This document shows positions 30,501 through 36,771 of a DNA stretch of 64,000 nt, piece by piece; position 1 is the stretch's first letter, and the number at the start of each line of letters is the position of its first letter. The position numbers were made by a program, and so were the translations under genes. This DNA comes from Nelumbo lutea (lineage: Eukaryota > Streptophyta > Magnoliopsida > Proteales > Nelumbonaceae). Under the pieces are notes generated by a model. The model was not told the DNA's origin and did not search any database. It saw only the letters and a program-made list of their open reading frames with translations. The DNA is taken from the NCBI GenBank assembly GCA_022828595.1, contig JAKGHH010000007.1, positions 64,840,727-64,904,726 of the forward strand, written 5' to 3'.

Positions 30501-32172
30501 CACCATCATCACCATCTTCCCAAGGATTAAAGTATCGATAGGATACACCAGATATGGGGTGTATTGTATCTGTACCCATGCTCACCGGCACAGGATACAC
30601 TACAACTCTGTGTATGCTGCCAGTCATGCATATCAGCACGATACTCCACTGTATCGGTGTGTATCATAGTGTATCGGTGGATACAATGCCTGATACTCGC
30701 CGATATTAAGGCATATCGAACCCTAATTTGATGACATATTCAAACCTTGATTTAAGATTTAATTTTTGCCAAAATTTTAATTAGAACTGAAAATATAAAA
30801 TTAATTTATTATATTTATATAAAATGATTTATATATTTTATTTTACATATAAATTATATGTTAAAAATGAAAACATATTTATTATTTGAAAAGATGGAGT
30901 TATTATTTATATAAAAATACTAAATAAATAAAATTTCCCAAAAAATTAATAAAAATTGTAAATTATAATTATAAAACTGAAATAAATAATTTAGGAGTTA
31001 ATTTTCCCCAAAATTTTAATACAAACTGAAAAGTATAAAAATAATTTATTTTATCTACCTTAAATTATTTATATGTTTTATTTTAGAATTATATGTTAAA
31101 TAAACAATTGTATGTTAAAAATAAAACATATTTATCATTTTAAAAATAGAGATTATTTATATAAAAATACTAAATAGTATTTTTTCCAAAAAATAATAAA
31201 AATTGAAAATTATAATTATAAAAACTGAAATAGAGTGATAATTATTGTATGATATGTACATCTTCCAGAGTCTTGGTTTTGTTGATTGTAATGTTTCTCT
31301 TCATAGAACCTATTAAAGTGTGCATTTCTCATGTATTTATACCTCATTCTTAGTTAATTCAGCTTGAAATTTATTGATATTAATTTATTTATATGATCTG
31401 TATGCATTTCCCTAGCATATGCAAGCATTTTCATATCTTTTGTCGTATCCATGTGCTTCCAAAGCATATCTGTATCCAAGCTGTCCGATATGATTCTCAA
31501 TACTGATATTTTAATCCTTGCTTCTTTCTATTCTATTAACCATGCACAAGAGAGTATGCTCGAGTCAATGAGACATCACAACATGTCAAAATAGATCATC
31601 TAGTAATGTTGTACACTAAGTTCAGGAAGGAACTTAAGTATATGATTCTTCTCAACTAATTGCCTGAGTATTGGCATCCTCACATTTCCACTAGACCATA
31701 TCTAGATGATCAATCTCTTGCCAGAATGACTACAAGTTCAAGATATACAATGCAAGAGGCATATTTTCCTGCTTTAGTGTATATACTGAAATCTGATGTG
31801 AAAGATGTATATACTGGTTCTGTCAACATTTGAAAAACGTCCTTGGTTGAGCAAGTAGTGTGCTCTCTTGTGTTGTGCATCATGCCTTGGGGTACAAGAA
31901 TGGTTTATCGTGCATCTAGGGTTCTTAATTGTGGAAGTTCTTAATTCAGTCATTCAGTCATTCGTTGGCACTCCATAGACTATTATTTGTGGAAGTTCTT
32001 AATGTTTCCTTGCACATTATATTTTGCATTAACTACTCTTCGGAATTATATCCAAGATCCTAATGTTGATTTAATTGTCTTTCAGGTTGGCAAGAACAGA
32101 GTAGAAGCTGCTGCCAAAAAGGGAAACACTTACTCATATAGCTTACTCTTTGGCACCAAGAAGGCAACATGA
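3307..32172 (+). CDS. Short-chain dehydrogenase/reductase (DHRS7-like), C-terminal exons
   Basis: Three exons, all joined at codon boundaries, 3307-3390, 27657-27722 and 32086-32172, encode 78 residues and a TGA stop. The peptide ([16 protein letters not shown], then [16 protein letters not shown], then [17 protein letters not shown]) matches, from memory, the C-terminal tail of plant NAD(P)-binding SDR proteins related to DHRS7. The Rossmann fold and the YxxxK active site would be encoded upstream of the window. The middle exon is hydrophobic and may be a membrane-associated segment. The introns are 24,266 and 4,363 bp and full of transposons. Splice sites are canonical and the reading frame is clean, which argues for a live gene. 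Confidence 0.8.
3700..4078 (-). pseudogene. LINE RNase H, 3' portion
   Basis: The reverse strand encodes [14 protein letters not shown] and [20 protein letters not shown], the end of the plant LINE RNase H domain (RVT_3 type), then a short non-coding tail to about 3700. It continues at 19741 beyond the inserted elements. Confidence 0.7.
4070..4387. mobile_element. Mutator-like MITE 1 with 9-bp TSD
   Basis: A 300-bp element at 4079-4378 flanked by a perfect 9-bp duplication GGTCCTGAA (4070-4078 and 4379-4387). The ends CAGTGTTTTCAAAACCGGAC and GTCTGGTTTTAAAAACCTT are imperfect inverted repeats. The interior is rich in ACCGG and CCGGAC words. Nine-base duplications are the signature of Mutator-like transposons. 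The MITE at 28363-29030 has similar ends. Confidence 0.75.
4517..4818 (+). repeat. E1 5' LTR
   Basis: 302 bp, starting TGTTGTGAGGATT and ending ATGATTACA, directly followed by the primer-binding site. Near its 3' end is a CT-rich tract (TCTCTTCTC repeats) that differs in length from the 3' LTR copy. Confidence 0.9.
4819..4830 (+). other. E1 primer-binding site
   Basis: TGGTATCAGAGC, a perfect match to the tRNA-iMet primer site used by plant copia elements, immediately after the LTR. Confidence 0.9.
5383..6240 (+). pseudogene. E1 gag relic
   Basis: ATG at 5383 opens [16 protein letters not shown], then the gag domain ([18 protein letters not shown]). A TAG at 5683-5685 breaks the frame, which resumes as [20 protein letters not shown] and runs to [16 protein letters not shown]. 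The CCHC zinc knuckle is split by a frameshift at about 6180: FCTHCQC ends one frame and [11 protein letters not shown] follows in another. Gag would assemble the cytoplasmic particle. It is dead as it stands. Confidence 0.8.
6450..6940 (+). pseudogene. E1 protease region
   Basis: Encodes [20 protein letters not shown] and [18 protein letters not shown], the copia aspartic protease. The catalytic D-S/T-G triad reads D-L-G, a change expected to abolish activity. It ends in [13 protein letters not shown], the link to the integrase. Confidence 0.75.
6940..7850 (+). pseudogene. E1 integrase relic
   Basis: Starts with the zinc-binding segment ([17 protein letters not shown], then CQTCQLSKQ), then the catalytic core [35 protein letters not shown] and [16 protein letters not shown]. 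The usual GVAERKNR box around the catalytic glutamate is altered. A stop at 7441-7443 and a frame change follow. The C-terminal part has [14 protein letters not shown] and [16 protein letters not shown]. The integrase would insert cDNA in the nucleus. Confidence 0.75.
8215..8625 (+). pseudogene. E1 reverse transcriptase, 5' part
   Basis: Encodes [45 protein letters not shown] and [20 protein letters not shown], the fingers of the copia reverse transcriptase. It breaks off at FLYGL where E2 inserted, and resumes at 13600 with [11 protein letters not shown]. Confidence 0.85.
8626..8906 (-). repeat. E2 3' LTR
   Basis: 281 bp, TGTGATAGAAC to TTCGTAACA in plus-strand view. It contains four copies of a 35-bp repeat (about 8689-8828), one more than its partner, which explains the 35-bp length difference. 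Confidence 0.9.
8914..9456 (-). pseudogene. E2 RNase H
   Basis: 180 codons ending at a stop near the polypurine tract. It contains [39 protein letters not shown] and [20 protein letters not shown], the D-E-D acidic residues of the copia RNase H, then [15 protein letters not shown]. RNase H removes the RNA template during cDNA synthesis. The frame is open over this domain but lies downstream of broken segments. Confidence 0.85.
9573..10770 (-). pseudogene. E2 reverse transcriptase with catalytic deletion
   Basis: From 10770 downwards: a proline-rich linker, [40 protein letters not shown] and [20 protein letters not shown], then [12 protein letters not shown]. The next conserved segment, [20 protein letters not shown], follows at once in another frame near 9835. 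The stretch that should carry the YVDD catalytic box is missing. A second deletion removes the GCKWVY segment after AGKKADGS. The element could not make its own cDNA. Confidence 0.85.
10700..11420 (-). pseudogene. E2 integrase
   Basis: Reverse-strand reading: zinc-binding [15 protein letters not shown] and [13 protein letters not shown], then [12 protein letters not shown], a frame change near 11270-11320, [38 protein letters not shown] and [19 protein letters not shown]. The D-D-E residues are present. A stop follows HVPKQF at about 10964. The C-terminal [14 protein letters not shown] and [14 protein letters not shown] are in another frame. Confidence 0.85.
11421..12452 (-). pseudogene. E2 gag (C-terminal) and protease
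   Basis: Reverse-strand frame with [20 protein letters not shown] (gag), a complete CCHC zinc knuckle [14 protein letters not shown] (about 12113-12155), then a serine-rich linker and the protease, where [13 protein letters not shown] replaces the usual [13 protein letters not shown], so the catalytic aspartate has become glycine. The frame then runs into the integrase zinc finger. Confidence 0.85.
12459..12971 (-). pseudogene. E2 gag, N-terminal part
   Basis: Reverse-strand pieces [13 protein letters not shown], then a stop at 12780-12782, then [34 protein letters not shown] and [18 protein letters not shown] stop at about 12459 separates it from the remaining gag frame. These match the copia gag domain. 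Confidence 0.75.
13337..13348 (-). other. E2 primer-binding site
   Basis: The reverse complement is TGGTATCAGAGC, a perfect tRNA-iMet primer site next to the E2 5' LTR. Confidence 0.9.
13349..13594 (-). repeat. E2 5' LTR
   Basis: 246 bp with the same ends as 8626-8906 but three copies of the internal 35-bp repeat (about 13412-13516). It is otherwise very similar to the other LTR. Confidence 0.9.
13600..14041 (+). pseudogene. E1 reverse transcriptase, 3' part
   Basis: Resumes with [22 protein letters not shown] at about 13716-13742 carries the catalytic YxDD box. It continues with [24 protein letters not shown] readings up to SQVMHSPKK, where E3 is inserted. Frameshifts near 13650-13690 and 13780-13860 break it. 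Confidence 0.8.
14042..14585 (-). repeat. E3 left LTR, inverted
   Basis: 544 bp whose plus-strand start is the reverse complement of the U5 end and whose plus-strand end (GTCCATAACA) is the U3 start. It is 76 bp longer than the right LTR, mainly through GCTGCTGGCGG-rich sequence near 14500-14560, so the two halves come from different element copies. Confidence 0.85.
14586..14700 (-). pseudogene. Chromodomain remnant of E3 left half
   Basis: The reverse strand reads [20 protein letters not shown] followed by EFPGHISNF, matching the chromodomain read in the right half ([20 protein letters not shown]). Chromodomains steer integration of chromovirus elements. A polypurine tract (reverse of 14586-14598) and the LTR follow. 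Confidence 0.7.
14701..14825 (-). pseudogene. Unidentified coding-like segment between CESA and chromodomain
   Basis: About 40 codons, open in the frame shared with the CESA end and the chromodomain, including [16 protein letters not shown] and [17 protein letters not shown]. It is neither CESA (which should continue KLFFAFWV after GPLFG) nor recognisable gypsy sequence. It may be a third captured fragment or an unfamiliar part of the element. Confidence 0.4.
14826..16202 (-). pseudogene. CESA: Captured cellulose synthase (CESA) cDNA fragment
   Basis: An intron-free copy of the C-terminal half of a plant cellulose synthase, from [20 protein letters not shown] to GSWGPLFG. It has the class-specific cysteine run ([14 protein letters not shown]), the catalytic TED motif (TEDILTGF, about 15510-15530) and QxxRW (QVLRW, about 15395-15410), then hydrophobic membrane segments. 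The D and DxD motifs and the N-terminal RING domain are absent. A frameshift near 14897 breaks TTLIIL-MVGVV. CESA genes have many introns, so this derives from spliced mRNA. It cannot make cellulose. Confidence 0.92.
16203..16707 (-). pseudogene. THO5: Captured THO5 (THOC5) cDNA fragment
   Basis: The reverse strand encodes [70 protein letters not shown] and [20 protein letters not shown], matching (from memory) the N-terminal coiled-coil part of plant THO complex subunit 5, an mRNA export factor. The frame is continuous with gag upstream. A stop at 16255-16257 interrupts [14 protein letters not shown], and the frame then runs through PPLYVIYS directly into CESA. The junction codon AGC could belong to either gene. 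Confidence 0.88.
16708..16830 (-). pseudogene. Gypsy gag segment fused to THO5
   Basis: The reverse strand reads [20 protein letters not shown] and [20 protein letters not shown], the start of the Ty3/gypsy gag domain (compare LDFPxYDG..DPLxWL). It passes in frame into the THO5 segment. Upstream it ends abruptly at the LTR stub at 16831. Confidence 0.8.
16831..16964 (+). repeat. Truncated LTR (R-U5-like) at the E3 centre
   Basis: 134 bp equal to the last 134 bp of the right LTR (from TTAGGTGATC to CCCATAACA). The upstream LTR part is missing. The remaining piece could be the R-U5 present at the 5' end of the RNA genome, because the TATA-like box of the right LTR lies about 65 bp upstream of the equivalent point. 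Confidence 0.75.
16968..16979 (+). other. E3 right-half primer-binding site
   Basis: TGGTATCAGAGC, tRNA-iMet type, 3 bases after the LTR stub. Confidence 0.9.
16989..17345 (+). pseudogene. Gypsy gag N-terminus with poly-Gln tract
   Basis: ATG at 16989, 10 bases after the PBS, opens [20 protein letters not shown], a charged coiled-coil stretch typical of the gag start, then at about 17195-17330 a glutamine-rich tract made from CAG/CAA codons. At about 17345 the frame jumps to the integrase C-terminus, so the rest of gag, protease, reverse transcriptase and most of integrase are deleted. The 208-codon frame ends at 17615. Confidence 0.75.
17346..17727 (+). pseudogene. Gypsy integrase C-terminus and chromodomain
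   Basis: Encodes [20 protein letters not shown] and [15 protein letters not shown], the integrase C-terminal GPF/Y module of chromoviruses. After a one-base frame slip near 17605 comes [20 protein letters not shown], the chromodomain. A purine tract (CAAGAGAGGAGTAA) precedes the LTR. Confidence 0.8.
17728..18195 (+). repeat. E3 right LTR
   Basis: 468 bp, TGTTATGGAC to GCCCATAACA, with a TATA-like CTATTTAAGG at about 17990-17999. The right-hand GAAAC duplication follows directly. Confidence 0.85.
18201..18764 (+). pseudogene. E1 RNase H
   Basis: Resumes after E3 with [20 protein letters not shown] and VFTDADW, a frame slip, [16 protein letters not shown], a stop, then [39 protein letters not shown] and [18 protein letters not shown]. 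The D-E-D residues are present. It ends just before the polypurine tract TTGATGGAGAG and the 3' LTR. Confidence 0.85.
18773..19060 (+). repeat. E1 3' LTR
   Basis: 288 bp, TGTTGTGAGGATT to ATGATTACA, matching 4517-4818 with substitutions and a 14-bp length difference, part of it in the CT-rich tract. The TAAAA duplication follows at 19061-19065. Confidence 0.9.
19741..21290 (-). pseudogene. LINE ORF2 C-terminal half
   Basis: Reverse-strand order: [20 protein letters not shown] (reverse transcriptase end), [40 protein letters not shown], the zf-RVT domain ([18 protein letters not shown] and [19 protein letters not shown]), then the RNase H start ([16 protein letters not shown]). A stop at 20403 and others break it. 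ORF2 proteins copy LINE RNA at the integration site. The catalytic FADD region is missing through 5' truncation. Confidence 0.8.
21300..22098 (+). mobile_element. Second LINE 3' end, opposite strand
   Basis: Plus-strand [20 protein letters not shown], then RNase H-like [20 protein letters not shown] and [12 protein letters not shown] with stops, then a short 3' region ending TTCTTATTCTTAAGAAA. It abuts the 5'-truncated end of the minus-strand LINE head to head. The coding content overlaps that of the minus-strand LINE, so it is a separate copy rather than an inverted part of it. Confidence 0.65.
22099..22790. other. Non-coding intron sequence with a MITE-like patch
   Basis: A 19-bp word, GATAGTTGGCTCTATTGGA, occurs at about 22119 and 22193. 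From about 22322 to 22505 there is ACCGGTC/GGTCAG-rich sequence (GTGTTCAGAGAATTGGGCCA to CTGGCCAG) resembling the interior of the MITE at 4079-4378, with no clear duplication. The remainder is AT-rich. Confidence 0.35.
22790..23960 (-). mobile_element. RTE-type LINE 3' relic, split by a MITE
   Basis: Reverse-strand fragments [17 protein letters not shown] and [14 protein letters not shown] (about 23740-23640) and, beyond the [21 protein letters not shown] (about 22867-22810) match the conserved C-terminus of plant RTE LINEs (pattern RLRWFGHVxRRP.DAPVRR, then DL...LTEDMA). The frame is broken by stops. Confidence 0.6.
22859..23587. mobile_element. Mutator-like MITE 3 (GGTTCGGTT type) with 9-bp TSD
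   Basis: About 711 bp (22868-23578) flanked by ACTTCCACC (22859-22867 and 23579-23587). The ends TAGGGGTGTACAATCGG and TTTGAACACCCCT form short inverted repeats next to repeated CGGTTCGGTTTGGTT words that are themselves inverted between the two sides. Interior AT-rich, no transposase. Confidence 0.7.
23961..24770. repeat. Repeat-rich sequence, probable MITE in LTR relic
   Basis: From about 24170 to 24750 it is bracketed by CTCGAG/TCGAGT-rich sequence (GAGTAGTCGAGTTGAG at the left, CAAGCTCGAGTAGCTCG at the right), with an AT-rich interior and a (TA)n run at 24528-24556. It probably inserted in the 3' end of the chromovirus relic. No exact duplication was found. Confidence 0.35.
25315..26000 (-). 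pseudogene. Chromovirus protease-integrase remnant
   Basis: Two frames: [18 protein letters not shown], with the catalytic DSG changed to NAG, and [20 protein letters not shown], followed after [17 protein letters not shown] by [19 protein letters not shown], the integrase. The jump marks an internal deletion near 25500. Confidence 0.65.
26400..27060. repeat. MITE-like insert in the chromovirus gag
   Basis: AT-rich sequence with many GGATTCGGAT/ATCCGATTT words separates the gag zinc knuckle from the rest of gag. Similar word content occurs at 32640-33080. A (TA)n run lies at 26720-26760. Exact ends were not resolved. Confidence 0.4.
27657..27722 (+). CDS. SDR gene exon (second last)
   Basis: 22 codons between acceptor CTGCTTCACAG and donor GTACTACC, encoding [16 protein letters not shown] and WLMDK. 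It is phase 0 at both ends, so WISDQ joins PVLAV and MDK joins VGKN as in plant DHRS7-like SDRs. Hydrophobic, possibly membrane-associated. Confidence 0.8.
27723..28362. other. Intron 5' part, no gene recognised
   Basis: First part of the 4,363-bp intron between the last two SDR exons. No coding or repeat structure was recognised. Confidence 0.5.
28355..29038. mobile_element. MITE 4, GGCGT-rich, with TSD
   Basis: Element at 28363-29030, flanked by TCTGCAAC (28355-28362 and 29031-29038). The ends CAGTGTTTTAAAAGGCG and CCGTGTTTTAAAACATTG are inverted repeats. GAGGCGTACGCCTC palindromes follow the left end and recur near the right end. The interior has an AAAGG/GAAAA purine tract (28540-28690) and a 12-C run (about 28839). 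The purine tract creates spurious Lys-rich and Phe-rich frames. Confidence 0.65.
29039..29390. other. Intron sequence, no gene recognised
   Basis: AT-rich intronic sequence without recognised structure. Confidence 0.4.
29391..30120 (-). mobile_element. copia relic, LTR end plus RNase H end
   Basis: An LTR-like end reaches ATCTGTCAACA (29556), followed by the reverse polypurine tract CTCCCCCCAAGCTGAG and a decayed reverse-strand RNase H end (readings like [18 protein letters not shown] and [10 protein letters not shown]). Both the upstream pol and the second LTR are missing. Confidence 0.55.
30121..30530. other. Non-coding, fragment of a GGCGCC-type repeat
   Basis: CATAGTTATCAAGGC followed by GGCGCCTGGGCG at 30129-30185 resembles the left end of the MITE at 61240-61849, but no partner end is visible. 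The rest is unassigned. Confidence 0.35.
30531..31520. mobile_element. GTATCG-type repeat with inverted ends
   Basis: The left end GGATTAAAGTATCGATAGG and the right end CTGATATTTTAATCCTTGC are inverted repeats. Near the left end are many GTATCGGTG/GATACACC words. The interior is AT-rich and holds a roughly 200-bp direct repeat (about 30770-30990 and 31000-31230). Related ends occur at 53470-53530 and 57430-57640. Probably a Mutator-like non-autonomous element; the duplication is unclear. Confidence 0.5.
31521..32085. other. Intron 3' part, no gene recognised
   Basis: Last part of the SDR intron, ending in the acceptor TTAATTGTCTTTCAG. The phrase TGTGGAAGTTCTTAAT occurs twice (31932 and 31988). 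Confidence 0.45.
32086..32172 (+). CDS. SDR gene last exon
   Basis: 28 codons plus [20 protein letters not shown], then [10 protein letters not shown]. The basic tail and the GNTYS-LLFG motif are typical for the C-terminus of this plant SDR group. Confidence 0.8.
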   Translation, partial: VGKNRVEAAAKKGNTYSYSLLFGTKKAT

Positions 32173-32266
32173 ATTCCTTGACATACAACTTGAAATCTTG
32201 TATGTATCGTTTTCCTTGAGATAAACTTCACTGCATATTTACTTGCAATGGTGTTGACTGAATATA

Positions 32267-32272
32267 AATAAA
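32267..32272 (+). terminator. Putative poly(A) signal of the SDR gene
   Basis: AATAAA 95 bases after the stop codon, in a U-rich 3' region. Confidence 0.45.
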
Positions 32273-33289
32273 GCAAGAAGGATGGGGGTGTTGAAAGCAA
32301 GAAGGATGAAGATCTCATCTTACCATGGTGTTGCAACATTTGCCATCAATTCTTATTCCCCTCTTCTTTTCAACAAGGATCCGATTGCTTTATAAAGTTA
32401 ATGATTGATTGTTTTCTTCAGTAGTGAAATTACAGAAATGTTGATCGTGATGGTTTGACCATGTGTCAGTTTGTGTCACAATTAATAATTTCACTAAGGT
32501 GGACCCTCAAAGGCTCAAAGGCCGTAAATGTGGTTGAAAAGAGGTTGGTTGAGATGGAAGAAGATATTTGTTATTTCTCTCGTAATGCAAATAATCTTAG
32601 AAGGGGCTCGGTCTTGCTACCCACTAGCTATTCCCAGTTTCCCACATCTCTACCCAGTGATAACCTGAAAATCCGTGGCCGGACCCCAACATCCGATCCA
32701 ATTATCTCGAATACGGATGATGTATTTATGTAATTGAATTGGATTCGAATTTGACTCCATTCGATTTTATTATATTATAATATTTTTTTATTTTAATTAA
32801 ATTATATTTAAAATTACAAAAATATATTTTTTATATCTTATATTATTTATGAATTTATATATTTAATAAATTAAGTATTATATTTACAGTAATTTATTAT
32901 ATAATAAAGTTGAAAAGCCATTAACTTTTATTTTTTGTATTTAAAAAAATTAAAGCACAAGTCCATGACGATTCAAATTCGAATTTGAGGTTTTCAAATT
33001 TGATTGGATTTTGAATCAGATTCAAATGCAGGTTTTCAATAGGATTGGATTTAGATTTTGTTGAATCCAATCCACATCTAATCGATTACAACCCTAATTA
33101 CAGTTGCGCGTTGTGAAATAGAATATGGATTAGATTAACGCCTTACACTATTGAGCGGGATGTGTCACAAATGTAAATCTCCATGTAAGTGTTACGTGTT
33201 CATATCCTTTTCCATATGCGAATATGTTGAGATTCAATGGTTTGAAATTTTTTATTTACTTTATTTTATTTTGGCTCTAGTAATTACTT
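32273..33289. other. Non-coding, MITE-like repeat inside
   Basis: From about 32660 to 33085, ATCCGATCCAATTATC at the left and GAATCCAATCCACATCTAAT at the right bracket an AT-rich interior, similar in word content to 26430-27060. The 92-codon frame at 32455-32733 has no recognisable domain. Confidence 0.4.
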
Positions 33290-35660
33290 AAACTATCCCT
33301 CAACTTCAAAACTCTATTTGCCCTCGTTGAGTCATTACTTCATTGGGCAACTTTAGCTCGAGTCTAAGCACCCATCTTGCCATGGGTTGTGATGAAGATA
33401 AAAAATCGTTGACTGTGTCGGGATCAGTTTGGAGGTTAGAGGGTTCTTATAAAAGAAGACAAGGTCAAAGGGTTCGGGGTGAAATCCCGGGCTTGGGACT
33501 CTGTAAGGGCTGAGTTATCCGGGTGGTAAAGCTAATAATTAATGAGGCCAAAAGTATCTAGTAAACACAAAACTAATCTTTAAATAGGCTTTCAGGTCTT
33601 GTGCCAAAGGGATACGTGTCAGAGAGATGTTGGGCATCTAAAGGCTTGACATGACACCTGGACACCAACTGAAGTGGAACACATACAGGTGACTCACACG
33701 CCATGTAATTGATGCATGGAGGAAGCTCGAGGCCCAATGATTGACGTTGCAGCTCGCCTTGGTGAAGTGTAATTTCTCATCGATCTAACTCGGGTTGTAC
33801 ACTGAGCTACCACTTGACAGGCCAATGGTTTGGTCAAAACAGTAACCAGGTCCCCTAAGATGAACCCAACTCACCATCATCAAGCTGTATTAGAGTGAGG
33901 TGGACCTTAGGTATCCAAGGTAGGTTCTGTGGGACCGAGGTGGCGTTAGTCGACCGCATTGGGAGCTCATAGGTAGAGGCATGGATGCTCTTAGAATTGT
34001 CATGTGTCTAAATTCTATTGGATGTCACTTCGGGAAGGAAGTACTTGAGAGGCGGTTCTTTCCGGGCGATCCATTGTGGGAATTTTTTGAAATCCATCAA
34101 TCTGTATGAACGCAAAGCGTCGTTTCAATCCATGTATGGACTCCACACGCTAAAATGATTTTGGTTCTCGAAAAACCCAACCGTCATGAACCCCAACAGT
34201 TGGATGTAGGTAATCATGCCCGTTGGTGGCCGGCCTACCATCGCTGCCTATAAATAGGGAGGCAAATGGGGGTCCATTTCATATTCCAATCGTTTTAAAG
34301 GGTCTCACTTCTGAGGCCAGAGAGCTTGTCACTTTTAAGCATCTCGAGTCATAGATCAATTTCTCTTTGGTCTTTGGTCTTTTTCTCTATGTCCTGGGTG
34401 AGCCTCTCCTCTCAAGTTCATTTTCATCTTAAGTTTCCATGTCTCGCTCTCTGCTACATTGGGACTTTAGAGAAGTGGATAGGGTCATCCAAATGGAGTA
34501 GGAAGAGCTTCCCAACTCGACCTCCTCCGAGGCTTGTTGACCAGCTCGATTTAGACTCCGACCCATTCACTCCTACTCACTCAACCCTTGTTGACCTACA
34601 AACGATCCAACTTTTGTATGGGGTCTCTGAGGCTTACCGGTTTAGGCTCCCCACAGTGAGAACAAGGTCTGCGTGTACAAGCAAGACTATGAGGCAGGAT
34701 TGAGGTTCCCTCTCTCGTACATGATTACCGATGTCCTGAATTATCTTAGGATTATTCTTGGGCAGCTCTCCGTGAATGCATTCATAATGGTTGTGGGGGC
34801 TGCCTTGGTTGGTCACGTGCACGGGCTCTAATCAAGTGTCACCCCGAGCAGAAGACACATTACAAGCAGGCTCCTCCCTTGGGAGTTCTTCAAATAGAAG
34901 AGGTGTCAATGTCTGTAGCCCGTGGTACCCAAGTTCCCTAAGCCCCCCCATCTTCCATAACATCAGAAGGAGCTAGGTTCTTGACAGTTCGAGGTGAGGG
35001 GAACGTGTATGTGACCCCGAGAAAACGCCGATCTGAGATCACAAGTGGTCGGTGCATCGCGACGGCAATGTCCATAACCACACGATTACCCGCGAGCTGA
35101 GTTGGAGCTTTGTTCTGCCCACGTCTTGGGAAGAATTTCGGAACCTTCCCTTGGCAGTCCTTGGCACCCATATCTTCAAGTATATAATGAAGGTAAAGGT
35201 TCAGATCCTATGTTTTTCCTTTCCTTCTTCCCTCGGTGTTTGACCTTGACATTTTATTTCAAGCCAATGCTTGCCCAGGGGATCTTCCAACGAGGCAGTA
35301 GTCACTTGGAGCGGATTAAGGGCATTTCCCTAATCGAAGAGGGGTACATTGCCGAGGTCAATAAAGCCCTTATGGAGAAGACCCTGACCTGTGGTCATTG
35401 GGCATCACATAGCCTTGATGTAGGTGTCGAAGCAACAGGCCCAGATCGATGAGCAGCGAACCTACATCAGTGAGTTAAATGCCTAGATCAAGGAACGACA
35501 AACTTGGCTTGAGGAGTGTCAAGTTTGGATTGAAGAACTTTTGGCCAAGCTAGAGAAAGGAGAGAGACTAGAGGGCTAAGGAGTTGAGGGCTAGGGATGA
35601 GCTACTGGTTACATCTAAAAGAACACGAGAAATTGTTAATCTCACGTGCCTATGACATTA
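33290..35660 (+). mobile_element. LTR retrotransposon relic with gag-like domain
   Basis: GC-richer than its surroundings. A TATA box at 34249-34258 suggests an LTR. Downstream, in shifting frames, come QDYEAGLRFPLSYMITDVLN and GQLSVNAFIMVVGAALVGH, then SWSFVLPTSWEEFRNLPLA, resembling the plant 'putative gypsy type transposon' gag-like domain. The 3' part (about 35450-35640) reads as a charged helix (AKLEKG, LRARDEL). LTR borders not found. Confidence 0.45.
34249..34258 (+). promoter_or_regulatory. TATA box of LTR relic
   Basis: CTATAAATAG, preceded by GC-rich sequence and followed by a non-coding leader. Likely the promoter of the retroelement relic. Confidence 0.5.
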
Positions 35661-35869
35661 CTAATTTGACCATATAAACATAGAATGAATTACAAGATTG
35701 GTAAAAAGTGATCTAAGACAAGAAGACCAAGAAGCCATTTACATGTAAGCCTGTATGATTGAAAGAAGTACAAACACACATGACGTTATACGTACGGATG
35801 TATGTAGTCCTTTAAATGTTAATACACATAATTAATATTCATATTTTATAACATTTATTGATGGCTATT

Positions 35870-36771
35870 TTTGATATGACTATGTATACCTAATGAGACA
35901 TAAGTTTGAATCATTTAAAAAGTTTAAAGAATTTAGACATGAAGTTGAGAAAAAGTTGGTGAGACAAATCAAAACCCTTCAATTGTTTCTTATTGCTATA
36001 CCACAATTAAACGGTGTATCAGAGAATAAATCAAACTTAATATGGTTCAGTTACTCATTGTCCACTTAGAGTTATCTATATACTTTTGGGGACATGCATT
36101 AAAGGCTGTGATCTACTTGTTGAAACAAGTCGGTTCCTAAGACTCCATACGAGTTTTGGAGTGGCAGATATCAAGTGTCAGACAATTTAAAGTGTGGGGT
36201 TGTCCAATACACGTCAAAAAGACAAGTGTAGATAAACTGGAATCCAAAATTAGTCGTCACCTATTTGTACTCTACCCTAAAGACTCCATTGGATATCTCT
36301 TTTATGGTCCAAGAGAACAAAATGTCTTAGAAGATGACTGCATCCTAAGCAATCATCGTTATGAAGTTATTCTTCATGAAGTGGGATCAGGGGTAGTGGG
36401 AGATAACCCACAAATTCTACATATCAATACCTAACCTAGAAGATCTACTTGGGTACCTAAACCTTATATATGTTTCAGTTATGATCAAGAAAGCTACTTG
36501 GTGGAAGCCATAGATAATGAGGAAGATCCATTGACTTATAGAGAAGTTATGTAGACATAAACTCCTTAAAATGGGTAGATGCCATAAAATTCGAGATGGA
36601 CTCAACGAATACTAACAGAGTGTGAACTCTGGTAGACCCACCCCCTAGGGTAAAAGCAACTGGTTGCAAATGGACCTACAAGAAGAAGAAAGGCTTTGAT
36701 GGAAGGATTGATACCTATAAAGATCGACTAGTTGCGAAAGGTTACACTTTGGAAGGAGACAAATTGGGTGT
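35870..36771 (+). mobile_element. copia relic, copy 1 (integrase to reverse transcriptase)
   Basis: Decayed integrase (RHKFESFKKFKEFRHEVEKK and LNGVSENKSN), the segment after integrase (VWGCPIHVKKTSVDKLESK and DSIGYLFYGP), then reverse transcriptase (CKWTYKKKKGFDGRIDTYKD and LVAKGYT). It stops where copy 2 of the same family starts again at integrase. Confidence 0.7.
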
